Positions 1 through 9,598 are shown, counted from the first letter of the stretch. The stretch: DNA of 64,000 nt from Massilia sp. Bi118 (GCF_918697865.1 NZ_CAKKMV010000004.1:124001-188000), one strand, 5' to 3'. A program made the numbers and translations. Notes: a model not told the origin generated them from the sequence alone.

Positions 1-341
1 ATGGAGCCGGTGGTGATCACGGCATAGCGGGCCCAGCCGAAAAGGAAGGCGACCGTGCGGCCGTAGGCGCGGTGCAGGAAGTGGTAATCGCCGCCCGCGT
101 GGGCGTAGGCGGTGCTCAGCTCGGCATAGCACAGGGCCCCGGCCAAGGACACCGCGCCGCCCAGCACCCAGGCAAGGAACATGGCGCCGGCGCTGGCGCT
201 CATGCCGGCCACCAGAGCGGGCGCCTTGAAGATGCCGGCGCCCACCACGATGCCGACGATCAGCGTGACAGCTTCGCGCAGCCCGAGCAGCGGGCGCGGC
301 TGGGCATGGGTCTCATGGTCGGAGGTGGACGGGGTCGGCAT
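1..341 (-). CDS. APC-family amino acid permease, N-terminal part (runs off left edge)
   Basis: Only the first ~113 residues are inside the window; the rest lies beyond base 1. After a short polar N-terminus (about 17 residues) comes LGLREAVTLIVGIVVGAGIF, the typical first helix of the APC superfamily with its unwound GxG segment. A second hydrophobic stretch ends in LCYAELSTAYAHAGGDYHF, the usual end of TM2. The role is therefore cytoplasmic-membrane amino-acid uptake or exchange; the substrate cannot be told from this part. The start at 341 is the most upstream ATG that fits the family, and no clear ribosome-binding site is visible. It lies 77 bases after the FAD/Rieske gene on the same strand and could be co-transcribed with it. 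Confidence 0.85.
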   Translation of the reverse strand, partial: MPTPSTSDHETHAQPRPLLGLREAVTLIVGIVVGAGIFKAPALVAGMSASAGAMFLAWVLGGAVSLAGALCYAELSTAYAHAGGDYHFLHRAYGRTVAFLFGWARYAVITTGS

Positions 342-418
342 GTCCAGTAGGACGAGCCGGCCGCCGTCAAGTTCCTCCGCAGGCGCCGCGTGTGAGCCGG
401 ATCAAGTCCGGCGCGGGT

Positions 419-1927
419 TCAGCTGCCTTGCTCGACTGCCGCCACCTGCAGCGGCGCCAGGGCCGGGCCCTCCAGTACCCGTCCGTCCGGGGCGAAGCGG
501 CTGCCATGGCAATCGCAGTCCCAGCTGGTCTCGGCGCCGTTCCACTTGATCTCGCAACCCATGTGCGAGCATTTGCCCGCCACTGCCTGCAGCGCGCCGT
601 CCTTGTCGCGGTAGACCGCCACCGGCTGGCCGCCGACATCGATCTTGCGGCTCTGGCAGGGCGGCAGATCGTCCAGGGCCCTGACTTCGTCGGCGCCCAG
701 CATCACCGCCGGGTCCGGGCTGGCCGGGCCGCTGCGTTCCTTCCCGAAGCCGTCCGGGCGCTTGCCTTGCGCCAGGCGGTCGACCGCATACAGGTCGCGC
801 CAGGGCGTGCCGCGCCCGAGGATCTCGTCGGCCAGCATCATCCCCGCCAGGGTGCCGTAGGTCAGGCCGTCGCCCGAGAAGCCGGTGGCGATATAGGTAT
901 TCTTTGCGTCGACGTTGCGGCCGATGCAGGGCAGCTTGTCCCTGGCGCGGTAGCGCTGGGCCGACCAGCGGTATTCGACCGGGCCGATCGGCCAGTGGTC
1001 GCGGGCGAAGCCTTCCAGGTTCTGGAAGCGCTCCTCGCCGACTTCCTTGTCGCCCAGCTTGTGGGCGCTGCCGATCACGGCCAGCCAGGTCCGGCCGTGC
1101 GCCGTATAAGTGCGCACCGAATGGCGCTCCTGGCCGATGCACCAGTAGACGCCCGGCTCGGGAAAGCTGTCGTGCAGCGGCGCGGCGATGCCGTATTCGC
1201 GCACCACCTCCAGCTGCGACTGCACCAGGTGGATGCCGACCGGCGTGTGGGTGGCGACGATGATGTGCTGGCATTGCACCCTGGCGTGTTCGGTGTGGAC
1301 CACGGCCGGATCGTCGTCGATGGCGGTGACGCGGGTGTTCTCGAAGATCAGGCAGTCCTCGCCGCCGATGCGCTGGGCCAGCTGGCGCACGTATTCGAGC
1401 GGCTGGAACTGGGCCTGTTCCTCGACCCGCAGCGTCTTCAGGGCGTCGAGCGGCAGGGGGGCGTCGTCGCGCAGGTCGGTGTGCAGGCGCGCGCGCATCG
1501 CGGCCAGCGCTTCCTTCTCGACTTCGCCGACGTGGGCGGCGTCGAGGGCCAGCAGGTTCCAGGGCACGCGCTGGAAGGCGCAATCCAGGTTCAGGCGGCC
1601 GACCGTGGCCTCGATCAGGTCGATGGCGGCCGCGCGCGATTCGACCACGCGGCGCATGGTTTCGAGACCGTGCTGCTCCTCGAGCGTGTGCAGGCCGAGG
1701 TCGACGGTCGCGTACAGGTTGCCGGTGGAATTGCCGGTGCTGGCGTCGCCGGCCTTGTGGGCGTCGAGCACGGCGACGCGCTTGCCGGCCTGGACCAGCA
1801 GCATGGCGGCGGTGAGGCCCGTGATGCCGGCGCCGACGATGGCGACGTCGACCTGCAGGTCGGTTTGCAGGGTCGGCAGGCAGGCCGTCCTGGCCGCCGT
1901 GCCTTTCCAGAGAGATGAGGTATCCAT
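419..1927 (-). CDS. FAD-dependent oxidoreductase with C-terminal Rieske [2Fe-2S] domain
   Basis: A 502-residue fusion. The first ~390 residues are a DAO-type FAD oxidoreductase: VDVAIVGAGITGLTAA is the dinucleotide-binding motif, and a late TGFSGDGLTYG segment closes the FAD site. The last ~90 residues are a Rieske domain with CSHMGC and CDCHGSRF, which supply the two Cys and two His cluster ligands. This architecture is common in bacteria and is usually annotated only as 'FAD-dependent oxidoreductase'; the substrate is unknown. An ATG five codons earlier (1942) is possible, but AAAGG lies about 8 bases before the 1927 ATG, so the shorter form is preferred. No signal peptide is seen. Confidence 0.88.
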   Translation of the reverse strand: MDTSSLWKGTAARTACLPTLQTDLQVDVAIVGAGITGLTAAMLLVQAGKRVAVLDAHKAGDASTGNSTGNLYATVDLGLHTLEEQHGLETMRRVVESRAAAIDLIEATVGRLNLDCAFQRVPWNLLALDAAHVGEVEKEALAAMRARLHTDLRDDAPLPLDALKTLRVEEQAQFQPLEYVRQLAQRIGGEDCLIFENTRVTAIDDDPAVVHTEHARVQCQHIIVATHTPVGIHLVQSQLEVVREYGIAAPLHDSFPEPGVYWCIGQERHSVRTYTAHGRTWLAVIGSAHKLGDKEVGEERFQNLEGFARDHWPIGPVEYRWSAQRYRARDKLPCIGRNVDAKNTYIATGFSGDGLTYGTLAGMMLADEILGRGTPWRDLYAVDRLAQGKRPDGFGKERSGPASPDPAVMLGADEVRALDDLPPCQSRKIDVGGQPVAVYRDKDGALQAVAGKCSHMGCEIKWNGAETSWDCDCHGSRFAPDGRVLEGPALAPLQVAAVEQGS

Positions 1928-2064
1928 GGGAGTGCCTTTCATACGGTGTCGGATAGATGCATGGCAGCCGGCGCTCGACGCTGGCCGCGTTCGCTCCGAT
2001 CATCCCAAGATCCGTCCTGCCGCGGCGCAGCGTTGACGGAGGATAACTGCGACCTGAATCCGGA

Positions 2065-2691
2065 TCAGCGCGCCACGATCAGGCGCAGGCCGAGCGCGAT
2101 GAAAATCGTGCCGGCGATCCGGTCCAGCCACATGCCGGCGCGCGGGCGGCGCGAGAGCCAGCCGCCCACCGCGCCGGAAAAATAGCCCAGCAGGCCGAAC
2201 AGCACGGCCGCCTGCGCCGTGAACGCCAGGCCGAGCAGGGCGATCTGCAGGTTGGCGTCGCCGCGCTGGGCGGCCACGAACTGCGGCAGGAAAGACAGGA
2301 AGAACAGCACCACCTTGGGATTGATGGCGTTCGCGAACACGCCGCGGAAGAACAGGGTGCGCGCCGATTCGACCACATCTTCGGCGCGGCTGGCCGAGGC
2401 GCCGCCGCGGCTGCGGATGGCGTTGAAGCCCATCCACGCCAGGTACAATCCGCCGCAAATCTTCAGCGCCGTGAAGGCCAGCGGCGAGGCGGCAATCAGC
2501 GCGCTCACCCCGAGCGCCGCCAGCAGCGTGTGGCTCAGGCAGCCCAGCGCGCAGCCCAGACCGAAAGCCATGCCGCGCAGCCGGCCCTTGGCCATGCCGA
2601 TACCCAACACCATCATGTTGTCGGGACCCGGCGACAGGGTCAGCAGGATGGCGGCGGCCAGGAAGGCGAGCAATTGTTCCGGTGTCAGCAT
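2065..2691 (-). CDS. LysE/RhtB-family amino acid exporter
   Basis: 208 residues, the usual size for LysE translocators. The N-terminus MLTPEQLLAFLAAAILLTLSPGPDN carries the family signature (LTLSPGPD). About six hydrophobic segments follow, and the mid-protein FANAINPKVVLFFLSFLPQF is another family hallmark. It is predicted to export amino acids (threonine, homoserine, lysine or similar) across the inner membrane; the substrate cannot be assigned. The same frame stays open upstream to about base 3000, but that extension runs opposite the divergent phosphoesterase gene and looks non-coding, so the start at 2691 is chosen. No strong ribosome-binding site is visible. Confidence 0.9.
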   Translation of the reverse strand: MLTPEQLLAFLAAAILLTLSPGPDNMMVLGIGMAKGRLRGMAFGLGCALGCLSHTLLAALGVSALIAASPLAFTALKICGGLYLAWMGFNAIRSRGGASASRAEDVVESARTLFFRGVFANAINPKVVLFFLSFLPQFVAAQRGDANLQIALLGLAFTAQAAVLFGLLGYFSGAVGGWLSRRPRAGMWLDRIAGTIFIALGLRLIVAR

Positions 2692-2734
2692 GGAAGAGGG
2701 CGGTGGTTCGAAAGCTGCCGATGGTGCCCTAGAG

Positions 2735-2762
2735 TGGCAATTTATGCAAGCTGCTGTATAGT
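2735..2762 (+). promoter_or_regulatory. possible sigma-70 promoter of the phosphoesterase gene
   Basis: TGGCAA (2735-2740) and TATAGT (2757-2762) are 16 bases apart. The -10 box ends only 8 bases before the ATG at 2771, so the transcript would have almost no leader. Weak -35 box; prediction by eye. Confidence 0.35.
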
Positions 2763-2770
2763 CACGCCGT

Positions 2771-3616
2771 ATGAAACCTGGAAAGCAGCAGCGGCCATTT
2801 CGCAATCTCACCGAGCGGATGTTGAACTTCCTGCTGATGAAGGGATGGGTCGCGAACCTCAGCTGGCGCCTGGGCGGGCATGGCAGGCTGGAAGTCGCCC
2901 GCCACGAGGTGCAACTGGATCCGGAGCGGCGCCTGCCGCGGGCGCTGGTCATCGCCTTCGCTTCGGATTTCCATGCCGGGCCGACCACCGATCCGGCCAT
3001 CTTCGATGCGCTGCTTGAAAAATTGCAGCGCGAGCGCCCCGACGTGCTGTTGCTGGGCGGCGATTACATCTCCTTCGACGCCGCGAATATCGGCTATCTG
3101 CGCAGCTTCCTCGAGCAGGCCAGGGCGCCGCTCGGTGTTTACGCGGTGCTGGGCAACCACGACGTCTGGAACGGCCGCGAAGAAATTGAAGCTGCCCTGG
3201 CGGCGGCCGGCGTCGAGCTGCTGGTGAACCGCAACGTCGCGCTGCCGGCGCCCTTCGGCGAGGTCAGCATCTGCGGCATCGACGACCCCTGGACCGGCAA
3301 GCCCGCCCCCGAGGCCACCTTCGCCGGCGCGGGCCCGGTGCGCATCTACCTGATGCATTCGCCGGACGGCCTGTGGCGGCTTGGCGATCAGCGCTTCGAC
3401 CTCGGCCTGGCCGGCCATACCCACGGCGGGCAAATTGTGCTCGGCAACGGCAAGCCGCTCAAGCATCCCAGCGGACCCTACTCGCGTCAATACTGGCACG
3501 GCCGCTTCGCGATTCCCGGGAACGGCCCGCTGTTCGTCGGCCGCGGCATCGGCTGCGCGGGCATTCCGCTGCGTCTGCGCGCCGATCCCGAGCTCCTGAT
3601 CTGCACTTTGCGGTAA
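2771..3616 (+). CDS. calcineurin-like metallophosphoesterase (YkuE/YaeI type)
   Basis: 281 residues. The five metallophosphoesterase motifs appear in order: ASDFHAG (near residue 60), GGDYIS, LGNHD, a lone MHSPD histidine and GHTHGGQ. These bind the two active-site metals. Members of this subfamily are membrane-associated phosphodiesterases or phosphatases; the natural substrate is unknown. The N-terminus has no clear cleavable signal but is basic with a hydrophobic patch (MLNFLLMKGWVANL). No ribosome-binding site is seen before the ATG at 2771, and the candidate -10 box is very close, so translation may be leaderless or begin at the Met near residue 17. Confidence 0.88.
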   Translation: MKPGKQQRPFRNLTERMLNFLLMKGWVANLSWRLGGHGRLEVARHEVQLDPERRLPRALVIAFASDFHAGPTTDPAIFDALLEKLQRERPDVLLLGGDYISFDAANIGYLRSFLEQARAPLGVYAVLGNHDVWNGREEIEAALAAAGVELLVNRNVALPAPFGEVSICGIDDPWTGKPAPEATFAGAGPVRIYLMHSPDGLWRLGDQRFDLGLAGHTHGGQIVLGNGKPLKHPSGPYSRQYWHGRFAIPGNGPLFVGRGIGCAGIPLRLRADPELLICTLR

Positions 3617-3814
3617 TTCCCTTCCCGGTTTGACCGTTTTATAGGCAACGGCGTACTCTGATGATTGATTTTTGAGTATTTCCTTTGATTCCAGATAACA
3701 GAATGGAGATAATGACATGCCGCAAGAATCATGCAGGCCGGCCCATGCCCCGCAGAGGAGACATGCAAACTATAAAAGGCATGGGTTCTATCTACTATCG
3801 ATTGGAGAAACGCA

Positions 3815-5218
3815 GTGAGTCTTTTTAGAACCAAGAATCTCGACACCATGGTCGCCCATGCCAGTGCGCCAAGCGGGCTGAAGAAGGTGCTCGGTCCCTT
3901 CGACCTGATCCTGATGGGCATCGGCGCCATCGTCGGCACCGGTATCTTCGTCCTCACCGGCACCGGCGCCCTGACCGCCGGTCCGGCACTGACGGTTTCC
4001 TTCATCGTCGCGGCGATCGCCTGCGGTTTCGCGGCCATGTGCTACGCCGAGTTCGCGTCGACCGTGCCCATCGCCGGTTCGATCTACACCTACAGCTACG
4101 CCGTGCTGGGCGAACTCGTGGCCTGGATGATCGGCTGGGACCTGCTGCTCGAATACGGCCTGGCGACTTCCACCGTCGCGGTCGGCTGGTCGGGCTATTT
4201 CCAGTCGCTGCTGCATGGCGTCGGTATCGACCTGCCGGCGGCATTGACCGCCGCACCGGGCGCGCGCCCGGGCGTCGACACAATCATGAACTTGCCGGCG
4301 CTGGTCATCATGCTGCTGCTGACCTGGATGCTGTCGCTGGGCGTGCGCGAATCGGCCCGTGTCAACAACGTCATGGTGGTCATCAAGATCTCGGTCGTCA
4401 TTCTGTTCATCCTGTTCGGCTTCAGCCATATCAACACCGACAACTGGGCGCCGTACGCACCCTTCGGCGCTTCGGGCATCATGAGCGCCGCCGCACTGGT
4501 GTTCTTCGCCTTCATCGGCTTCGACGCCGTCACCTCGGCTGCCGAGGAAGTCAAGAACCCGAAGCGCGACCTGCCGATCGGCATCATCGGTTCCCTCGCC
4601 GTCTGCACCATCCTGTACGTGATCGTGTCGGCCATCATGACCGGTATCGTGCCCTTCCCGAAGTTCGAAGGCGTCGACCATCCGGTTTCGCTGGCCCTGC
4701 AGTATGCCGGTGTGAACTGGCTGTCCAAGCTGGTCGACCTCGGCGCCATCCTCGGCATGACCACCGTGATGCTGGTGATGGCCTACGGCCAGACCCGCAT
4801 CCTGTTCGCCATGTCGCGCGACGGCCTGCTGCCGGCCAAGCTGTCCACCGTGCACCCGAAATACGGCACGCCTTACTTCGCCACCTGGATGGTCGGCATC
4901 GTGTTCGGCGTGATCGCCGCCTTCGTGCCGCTGAACGTGCTGGCTGAGCTGGTCAACATCGGCACCCTGGCCGCCTTCTGCCTGGTCTCGGTGGCCGTGG
5001 TGGTGCTGCGCAAGAAGCGTCCGGACCTGAAGCGCGCCTTCCGCTGCCCGGGCGTGCCGATCGTCCCGGCCATCGCCGTGATCTTCTGCCTGGCCCTGAT
5101 GAGCTTCCTGAGCGCCATCACCTGGATCGCCTTCGTGATCTGGCTGGTCATCGGCTTGCTGGTCTACTTCGGCTACGCGCGCAGCCGTTCGCTGCTGCAC
5201 GGCGTGACGCAGTCGTAA
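3815..5218 (+). CDS. APC-family amino acid permease
   Basis: 467 residues with about 12 hydrophobic helices. FDLILMGIGAIVGTGIFVL near residue 30 is the APC first-helix signature, and the protein resembles the cationic amino-acid/YfnA-type branch throughout. It is an inner-membrane amino-acid importer or exchanger; substrate not assignable. The start is GTG at 3815, supported by GGAGA at 3804-3808. The 198-base gap before it holds no ORF. It is followed by a strong hairpin, so it is probably transcribed alone. Confidence 0.92.
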   Translation: MSLFRTKNLDTMVAHASAPSGLKKVLGPFDLILMGIGAIVGTGIFVLTGTGALTAGPALTVSFIVAAIACGFAAMCYAEFASTVPIAGSIYTYSYAVLGELVAWMIGWDLLLEYGLATSTVAVGWSGYFQSLLHGVGIDLPAALTAAPGARPGVDTIMNLPALVIMLLLTWMLSLGVRESARVNNVMVVIKISVVILFILFGFSHINTDNWAPYAPFGASGIMSAAALVFFAFIGFDAVTSAAEEVKNPKRDLPIGIIGSLAVCTILYVIVSAIMTGIVPFPKFEGVDHPVSLALQYAGVNWLSKLVDLGAILGMTTVMLVMAYGQTRILFAMSRDGLLPAKLSTVHPKYGTPYFATWMVGIVFGVIAAFVPLNVLAELVNIGTLAAFCLVSVAVVVLRKKRPDLKRAFRCPGVPIVPAIAVIFCLALMSFLSAITWIAFVIWLVIGLLVYFGYARSRSLLHGVTQS

Positions 5219-5241
5219 TCCTCACGTTTTAGCTTCAAGCC

Positions 5242-5285
5242 CATCGGGGCGCCCCGGCTCAGGCCGCGGCGCCCCGATGTCTTTC
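5242..5285 (+). terminator. strong hairpin after the permease gene
   Basis: A 12-bp perfect stem CATCGGGGCGCC / GGCGCCCCGATG (5242-5253 and 5268-5279) with a 14-base loop, followed by TCTTTCC. It lies 24 bases after the permease stop. The T-run is short, so efficiency is uncertain. Confidence 0.6.
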
Positions 5286-5401
5286 CAGAAAACATTCCAT
5301 TTTTGTAAGTCCTGTCCGACACTCAGGTGAGACAGGGGCCGCTTACGTGCGCCATACGCGGAACGGATAATCTCGGTAGAACATTTACTAAAAGATTGTC
5401 T

Positions 5402-6865
5402 ATGACTACCACGTTCGCTATGGACACGCCTGAGCTGGAGACCGCGCCACAAGCGCAAGCGGGCCAGGCTGTTGCAAGCTCGAAAGCACTATATTTCCAA
5501 CTGTTCGACAGGCCGCAGGAGGCCGCCGCGGCCTCGCGCGACTACCTGCTGGCGCAGATCGAAGCCGCGCGCCAGGAACCCTGCGAGCTGCCGGAATCCG
5601 TTTGGGAACTGCCCGGCTGGATCCAGGACCGCGCCGAGGCCGTCGGCATCGCCTACCGTGAATACCTGGGCGCCCGCAAGAACGGCGCCCCGCGCCGCTA
5701 CTTCGGCAGCAAATCGCATGCCCTTTACTTCCTGAAGGGCGCCGCGCCGACCAAGCTGGCCGACGGCGCCTGGCTGTACGGCACCCTGGGACGCTGGGAA
5801 AACCCGGACTTCCATCCCCTCATCAAGACCTATCTCGAAGAGCTGGGCGACGGCGTGCCGGACAAGAACCACGTGACCCTGTACCGGCGCCTGCTGGCGG
5901 CCCACGGCTGCGAGCACTGGGAAAGCCTGTCGGAAGCGCACTTCGTGCAGGGCGCGATCCAGCTGGCGCTGGCATACAATGCCGACCAGTTCCTGCCCGA
6001 AGTGATCGGCTACAACCTCGGCTACGAGCAGCTGCCGCTGCACCTCCTGATCACGTCCTACGAGCTGAACGAACTGGGCATCGACCCGTATTACTTCACC
6101 CTGCACGTTACCGTCGACAATGCCGGCAGCGGCCACGCGCACAAGGCCGTGCAGGCGCTGCGCAACCTGATGGCGCAATCGGGCGACCCGGCCGCCTTCT
6201 TCCAGCGCGTACTGGACGGTTACCGCCTGAACGAGCTGGGCGCCTGCACCACTTCCATCATCGCCGCGTTCGACCTGGAGGCCGAACTGGTCGAGATCTT
6301 CACGGCCAAGGCCGCCGTCGGCCGCAACATGCACTCGGATTACTGCCGCGTGGCGGGCCGCTCGATCAACGACTGGCTGGGCGAGCCGAAGCAGATCCCG
6401 GGCTTCCTGGCGGCGATGGAAAACGCCGGCTGGATCCAGCGCGGCCAGGAAGTGGAGCACAGCCGCTTCTGGCGCCTGATCCAGGGCGAGCGCGCCGAGA
6501 TGTTCGGCGTCTTCTCCAGCTACGAGCAGCAGGTGCTGCGCGACTGGATCCAGACCCCGCGCGATGCGGATTCGAGCCAGCGCAGCGCGCGGGTGCTGAG
6601 CCACCGCGCGCGCCAGCGCACCCTCGACACGCTGAACCAGCATGCGGGCCGCAGCGGCTACCCGGAGCGCGGCCTGATCCGCCGGCACGCGGCCGGCGCA
6701 CTGCAGGGCGACGCCGAGCTGCGCGAGCTGGAAGAGAAGGTGGCCGGCGCGGCCGGCAAGACCGAAGCGATGGCGATGCTGGCGCGCCTGATGTCGCCGT
6801 CGGTGCACCATACGGCCATTGGCTTGATGGCGACGCGCCTGTATTCGCAGCTGCTCGACGCATAA
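5402..6865 (+). CDS. iron-containing redox enzyme, haem-oxygenase-like diiron (HDO) family
   Basis: 487 residues. The core (about 140-330) has the pattern of haem-oxygenase-like diiron oxidases/oxygenases: EELGDG near 146, NHVTLY with His157, YELNELGIDPYYFTLH (Glu221, His235) and VDNAGSGHAH (Asp239, His245). These give plausible carboxylate and histidine ligands for two irons. Characterised relatives oxidise amino acids, fatty acids or peptides; nothing here fixes the substrate. The N-terminal ~130 and C-terminal ~150 residues are extensions with no motif I recognise. It ends 96 bases before cphA on the same strand with no terminator in the gap, so co-transcription is possible. The start at 5402 has only a weak upstream purine stretch. 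Confidence 0.75.
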   Translation: MTTTFAMDTPELETAPQAQAGQAVASSKALYFQLFDRPQEAAAASRDYLLAQIEAARQEPCELPESVWELPGWIQDRAEAVGIAYREYLGARKNGAPRRYFGSKSHALYFLKGAAPTKLADGAWLYGTLGRWENPDFHPLIKTYLEELGDGVPDKNHVTLYRRLLAAHGCEHWESLSEAHFVQGAIQLALAYNADQFLPEVIGYNLGYEQLPLHLLITSYELNELGIDPYYFTLHVTVDNAGSGHAHKAVQALRNLMAQSGDPAAFFQRVLDGYRLNELGACTTSIIAAFDLEAELVEIFTAKAAVGRNMHSDYCRVAGRSINDWLGEPKQIPGFLAAMENAGWIQRGQEVEHSRFWRLIQGERAEMFGVFSSYEQQVLRDWIQTPRDADSSQRSARVLSHRARQRTLDTLNQHAGRSGYPERGLIRRHAAGALQGDAELRELEEKVAGAAGKTEAMAMLARLMSPSVHHTAIGLMATRLYSQLLDA

Positions 6866-6961
6866 CGGTAACAGCGGCACATAACAAAATTTACGGCGCA
6901 ATATTCACGGCGCGGACGGGTTCATTCCCCTCCGCGCCTTTCCACGACTGAGGACCATCCC

Positions 6962-9598
6962 GTGCAAATTCTCGAACAACGATTCCTGCGTGGCCCGAAC
7001 ATCCACGCGGATACGCCCTGCCTGCTGTCCGTGGTCGACCTCGGCGACCTGTACGGCGTCTCGACCCGCGAGCTCCCGCAATTCAACGAAGCCTTGCTGA
7101 ACCTGCTGCCCTCGCTGGCGGACTACCTGGTGCCGACCGGGCAGCCGGGCGGCTTCGCCCAGCGCCTGCGTGAAGGCACCTACCTCGCGCGGGTGATCGA
7201 GCACGTCTGCTTGGCCCTGCAATGCCTGGCCGGCGCCCCGGCCAGCTTTGGCCGCACGCGTCCGGTGGCCGGCACGCCGGGCCAGTATCGCATCGTCTGC
7301 GCCTACCAGATCGAGAAGGTGGCGCAGCCGGCCTTCGAACTGGCGGTGGAGATCGTCGACGCGCTCGCGCATGGCGCGGCATCCTTCGACCTGGCGCCGC
7401 GCCTGCAGGAACTGCGCGAACTGGCCGAGCACTACGCCATCGGCACCAGCACGGCGGCGGTGCTGGCCGCGGCCCATGAGCGCGGTATCCCGGTGCAGCG
7501 CATTACCGAGGACGCGAACCTGTTCCAGCTCGGCTGGGGCGTGAAGCAGAAGCGCATCCAGGCCACCATCACCGGCGAGACCAGCAATATCGCGGTGCGT
7601 ATCGCCAGCGACAAGCAGCTTACCAAGCAGCTGCTGCGCGAAGCCGGCGTGCCGGTGCCGGAAGGCGAAACCGTCACCACGATCGAAGATGCGCTGCGCG
7701 TGGCGCGCCGTCTTGCCGTACCGGTCACCGTCAAGCCACTCGACGCCAACCAGGGCAAGGGCGTGACGGTGGATTGCCGCACCCCGGAAGAAGTCGAGCA
7801 GGCCTATGCCTTCGCCCGCAAGCACGGGCGCAGGATCATCGTCGAACGCACCATCCAGGGGCGCGACTACCGCGTGTTCGTGGCCGCCGGCCGCGTTGCC
7901 GCGGCGTCCTGCCGGCGCCCGGCCCACATCCTGGGGGACGGCCGCCATTCGGTGCGCGAGCTGGTCGCGATCGAGAACCGCAACCCGGCGCGCGGCGCCG
8001 GCCACGCCAACATCCTGACCCAGATCGCGCTCGACGCCCACGCCGAGGACATCCTGCGCAAGCAGGGCTATGCGCCGGATTCGGTGCCGGCGGAAGGCGT
8101 GGTTGTGGAATTGCGCGGCAACGCCAACCTGTCGACCGGCGGCACCGCCGAAGACGTGACCGACCTGCTGCCTGAAAGCACGCGCCAGATCTGCGTGCGC
8201 GCGGCCGCCAAGATCGGCCTGGACGTGGCCGGCATCGACATCGTCTGCCGCGACATCGGCCTGCCGCTCGCAAGTCAGGGCGGCGCGATCATCGAAGTGA
8301 ACGCGGCGCCCGGCATCCGCATGCACCAGTACCCGAGCAGCGGCGAGCCGCGCGACGCCGGCGATGCCATCGTCGAAGGCCTGATGGGCAACTCGGACGG
8401 CCGCATTCCCATCATCGCCTGCACCGGCACCAACGGCAAGACCACCACAACGCTGCTGATGGCGCACACGGTGCGGCTGGCCGGCCGCGTGACCGGTGCG
8501 ACGACCACCCACGGCGTCTACGTCGACGGCAAGCAGATCACCAAGGGCGACTGCACCGGCTACTGGTCCGCGCGCACCGTGCTGGCATCGCCCGACGTCG
8601 AGATCGCGGTGCTGGAGACGGCGCGCGGCGGCATTCTCAAGCGCGGCCTGGCCTTCGACCGCTGCGACGTCGGCATCTGCCTGAACGTCTCGCCCGACCA
8701 CCTGGGCCTGGACGGCATCGAGACCATCGAAGACCTGGCCCAGGTCAAGGCGGTGGTGCCGCTGTCCGCCAGCCGCGCCGCCGTGCTGAACGCGGAAGAT
8801 CCGCTGTGCGTGGCGATGGCGCGCCGCGTGCGCCCGGACGTCGAACTGGTCTACTTCTCGATGAATCCGGACGAACCGGTGCTGCTGCGCCACCTGGAAG
8901 AGGGCGGCCGCGCCGCCTACCTGCAGGACAACGCGATCGTGCTCGCCGACGGCAATGTGCACCAGGAGCTGCTGCGCGTGGAAAGCATGCCGATCGCTAT
9001 GGGCGGGCGGGCGCGCTACAACATCGCCAACGGCCTGGCCGCCAGCGCGGCCCTGATGGCAGCCGGCTTCTCGAACCTGCAGATCGCCACCGGCCTCTCG
9101 ACTTTCGTCAGCGACGGCAAGACCAACCCGCTGCGCACGAATGTGTTCGAGGTGCGCGGCGTGACCGTGGTCGTCGACTACGCGCACAACCCGGCGGCGT
9201 ATAAAGCGCTGGCCGAGATGGCGCGCTCGCTGCTGCCGGGCCAGCTGGTCGGCATCGTCACCGCGCCGGGGGACCGCCGCGACCAGGACCTGCTCGAGGT
9301 GGGGCGCGTTTGTGCTTCCCGTTTCGACGAGCTGGTGGTGTACGAGTCGTCGAGCCGCGGACGGACTTATGGCGGGGCGGTGGACCTGATCCTGCAGGGA
9401 GCGGAGGAGGTGGTCGGCAAGACCGATACGCTGCACCGCGAGCTGGAGGTGGGGGAGGCGATCCGCCTGGGCCTGTCCTTGTGCGCGCGTGGGGATGTGC
9501 TGGTGTTTGCCTGCGGGTCGTCGCTGGACGTGTTCGTGGAGGCGATCCGGGAGATGGATCCGGAGAGTGCGGAGCGGATTGCGGCGCAGGCGGGGTGA
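6962..9598 (+). CDS. cphA: cyanophycin synthetase (plus-strand copy)
   Basis: 878 residues, normal CphA1 length. It makes multi-L-arginyl-poly-L-aspartate by ATP-dependent addition of Asp to the backbone (ATP-grasp domain, about 160-470, with KPLDANQGKGV) and Arg to each side chain (Mur-ligase-like domain, about 475-878, with P-loop GTNGKTT, Lys493). The conserved TARGGILKRGL and VVDYAHNPAAY segments are present. The N-domain has RVIEHVCLALQ where characterised CphA1 enzymes, as I recall them, have a HxxEH-type motif, so the first His is Arg. The GTG start at 6962 follows GAGGA. Its partner copy lies convergently on the minus strand. A terminator follows. Confidence 0.95.
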   Translation: MQILEQRFLRGPNIHADTPCLLSVVDLGDLYGVSTRELPQFNEALLNLLPSLADYLVPTGQPGGFAQRLREGTYLARVIEHVCLALQCLAGAPASFGRTRPVAGTPGQYRIVCAYQIEKVAQPAFELAVEIVDALAHGAASFDLAPRLQELRELAEHYAIGTSTAAVLAAAHERGIPVQRITEDANLFQLGWGVKQKRIQATITGETSNIAVRIASDKQLTKQLLREAGVPVPEGETVTTIEDALRVARRLAVPVTVKPLDANQGKGVTVDCRTPEEVEQAYAFARKHGRRIIVERTIQGRDYRVFVAAGRVAAASCRRPAHILGDGRHSVRELVAIENRNPARGAGHANILTQIALDAHAEDILRKQGYAPDSVPAEGVVVELRGNANLSTGGTAEDVTDLLPESTRQICVRAAAKIGLDVAGIDIVCRDIGLPLASQGGAIIEVNAAPGIRMHQYPSSGEPRDAGDAIVEGLMGNSDGRIPIIACTGTNGKTTTTLLMAHTVRLAGRVTGATTTHGVYVDGKQITKGDCTGYWSARTVLASPDVEIAVLETARGGILKRGLAFDRCDVGICLNVSPDHLGLDGIETIEDLAQVKAVVPLSASRAAVLNAEDPLCVAMARRVRPDVELVYFSMNPDEPVLLRHLEEGGRAAYLQDNAIVLADGNVHQELLRVESMPIAMGGRARYNIANGLAASAALMAAGFSNLQIATGLSTFVSDGKTNPLRTNVFEVRGVTVVVDYAHNPAAYKALAEMARSLLPGQLVGIVTAPGDRRDQDLLEVGRVCASRFDELVVYESSSRGRTYGGAVDLILQGAEEVVGKTDTLHRELEVGEAIRLGLSLCARGDVLVFACGSSLDVFVEAIREMDPESAERIAAQAG

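Noticed and set aside
2692..3000. N-terminal extension of the LysE-type protein
   Set aside because: It runs opposite the phosphoesterase gene and the family N-terminus starts at 2691.
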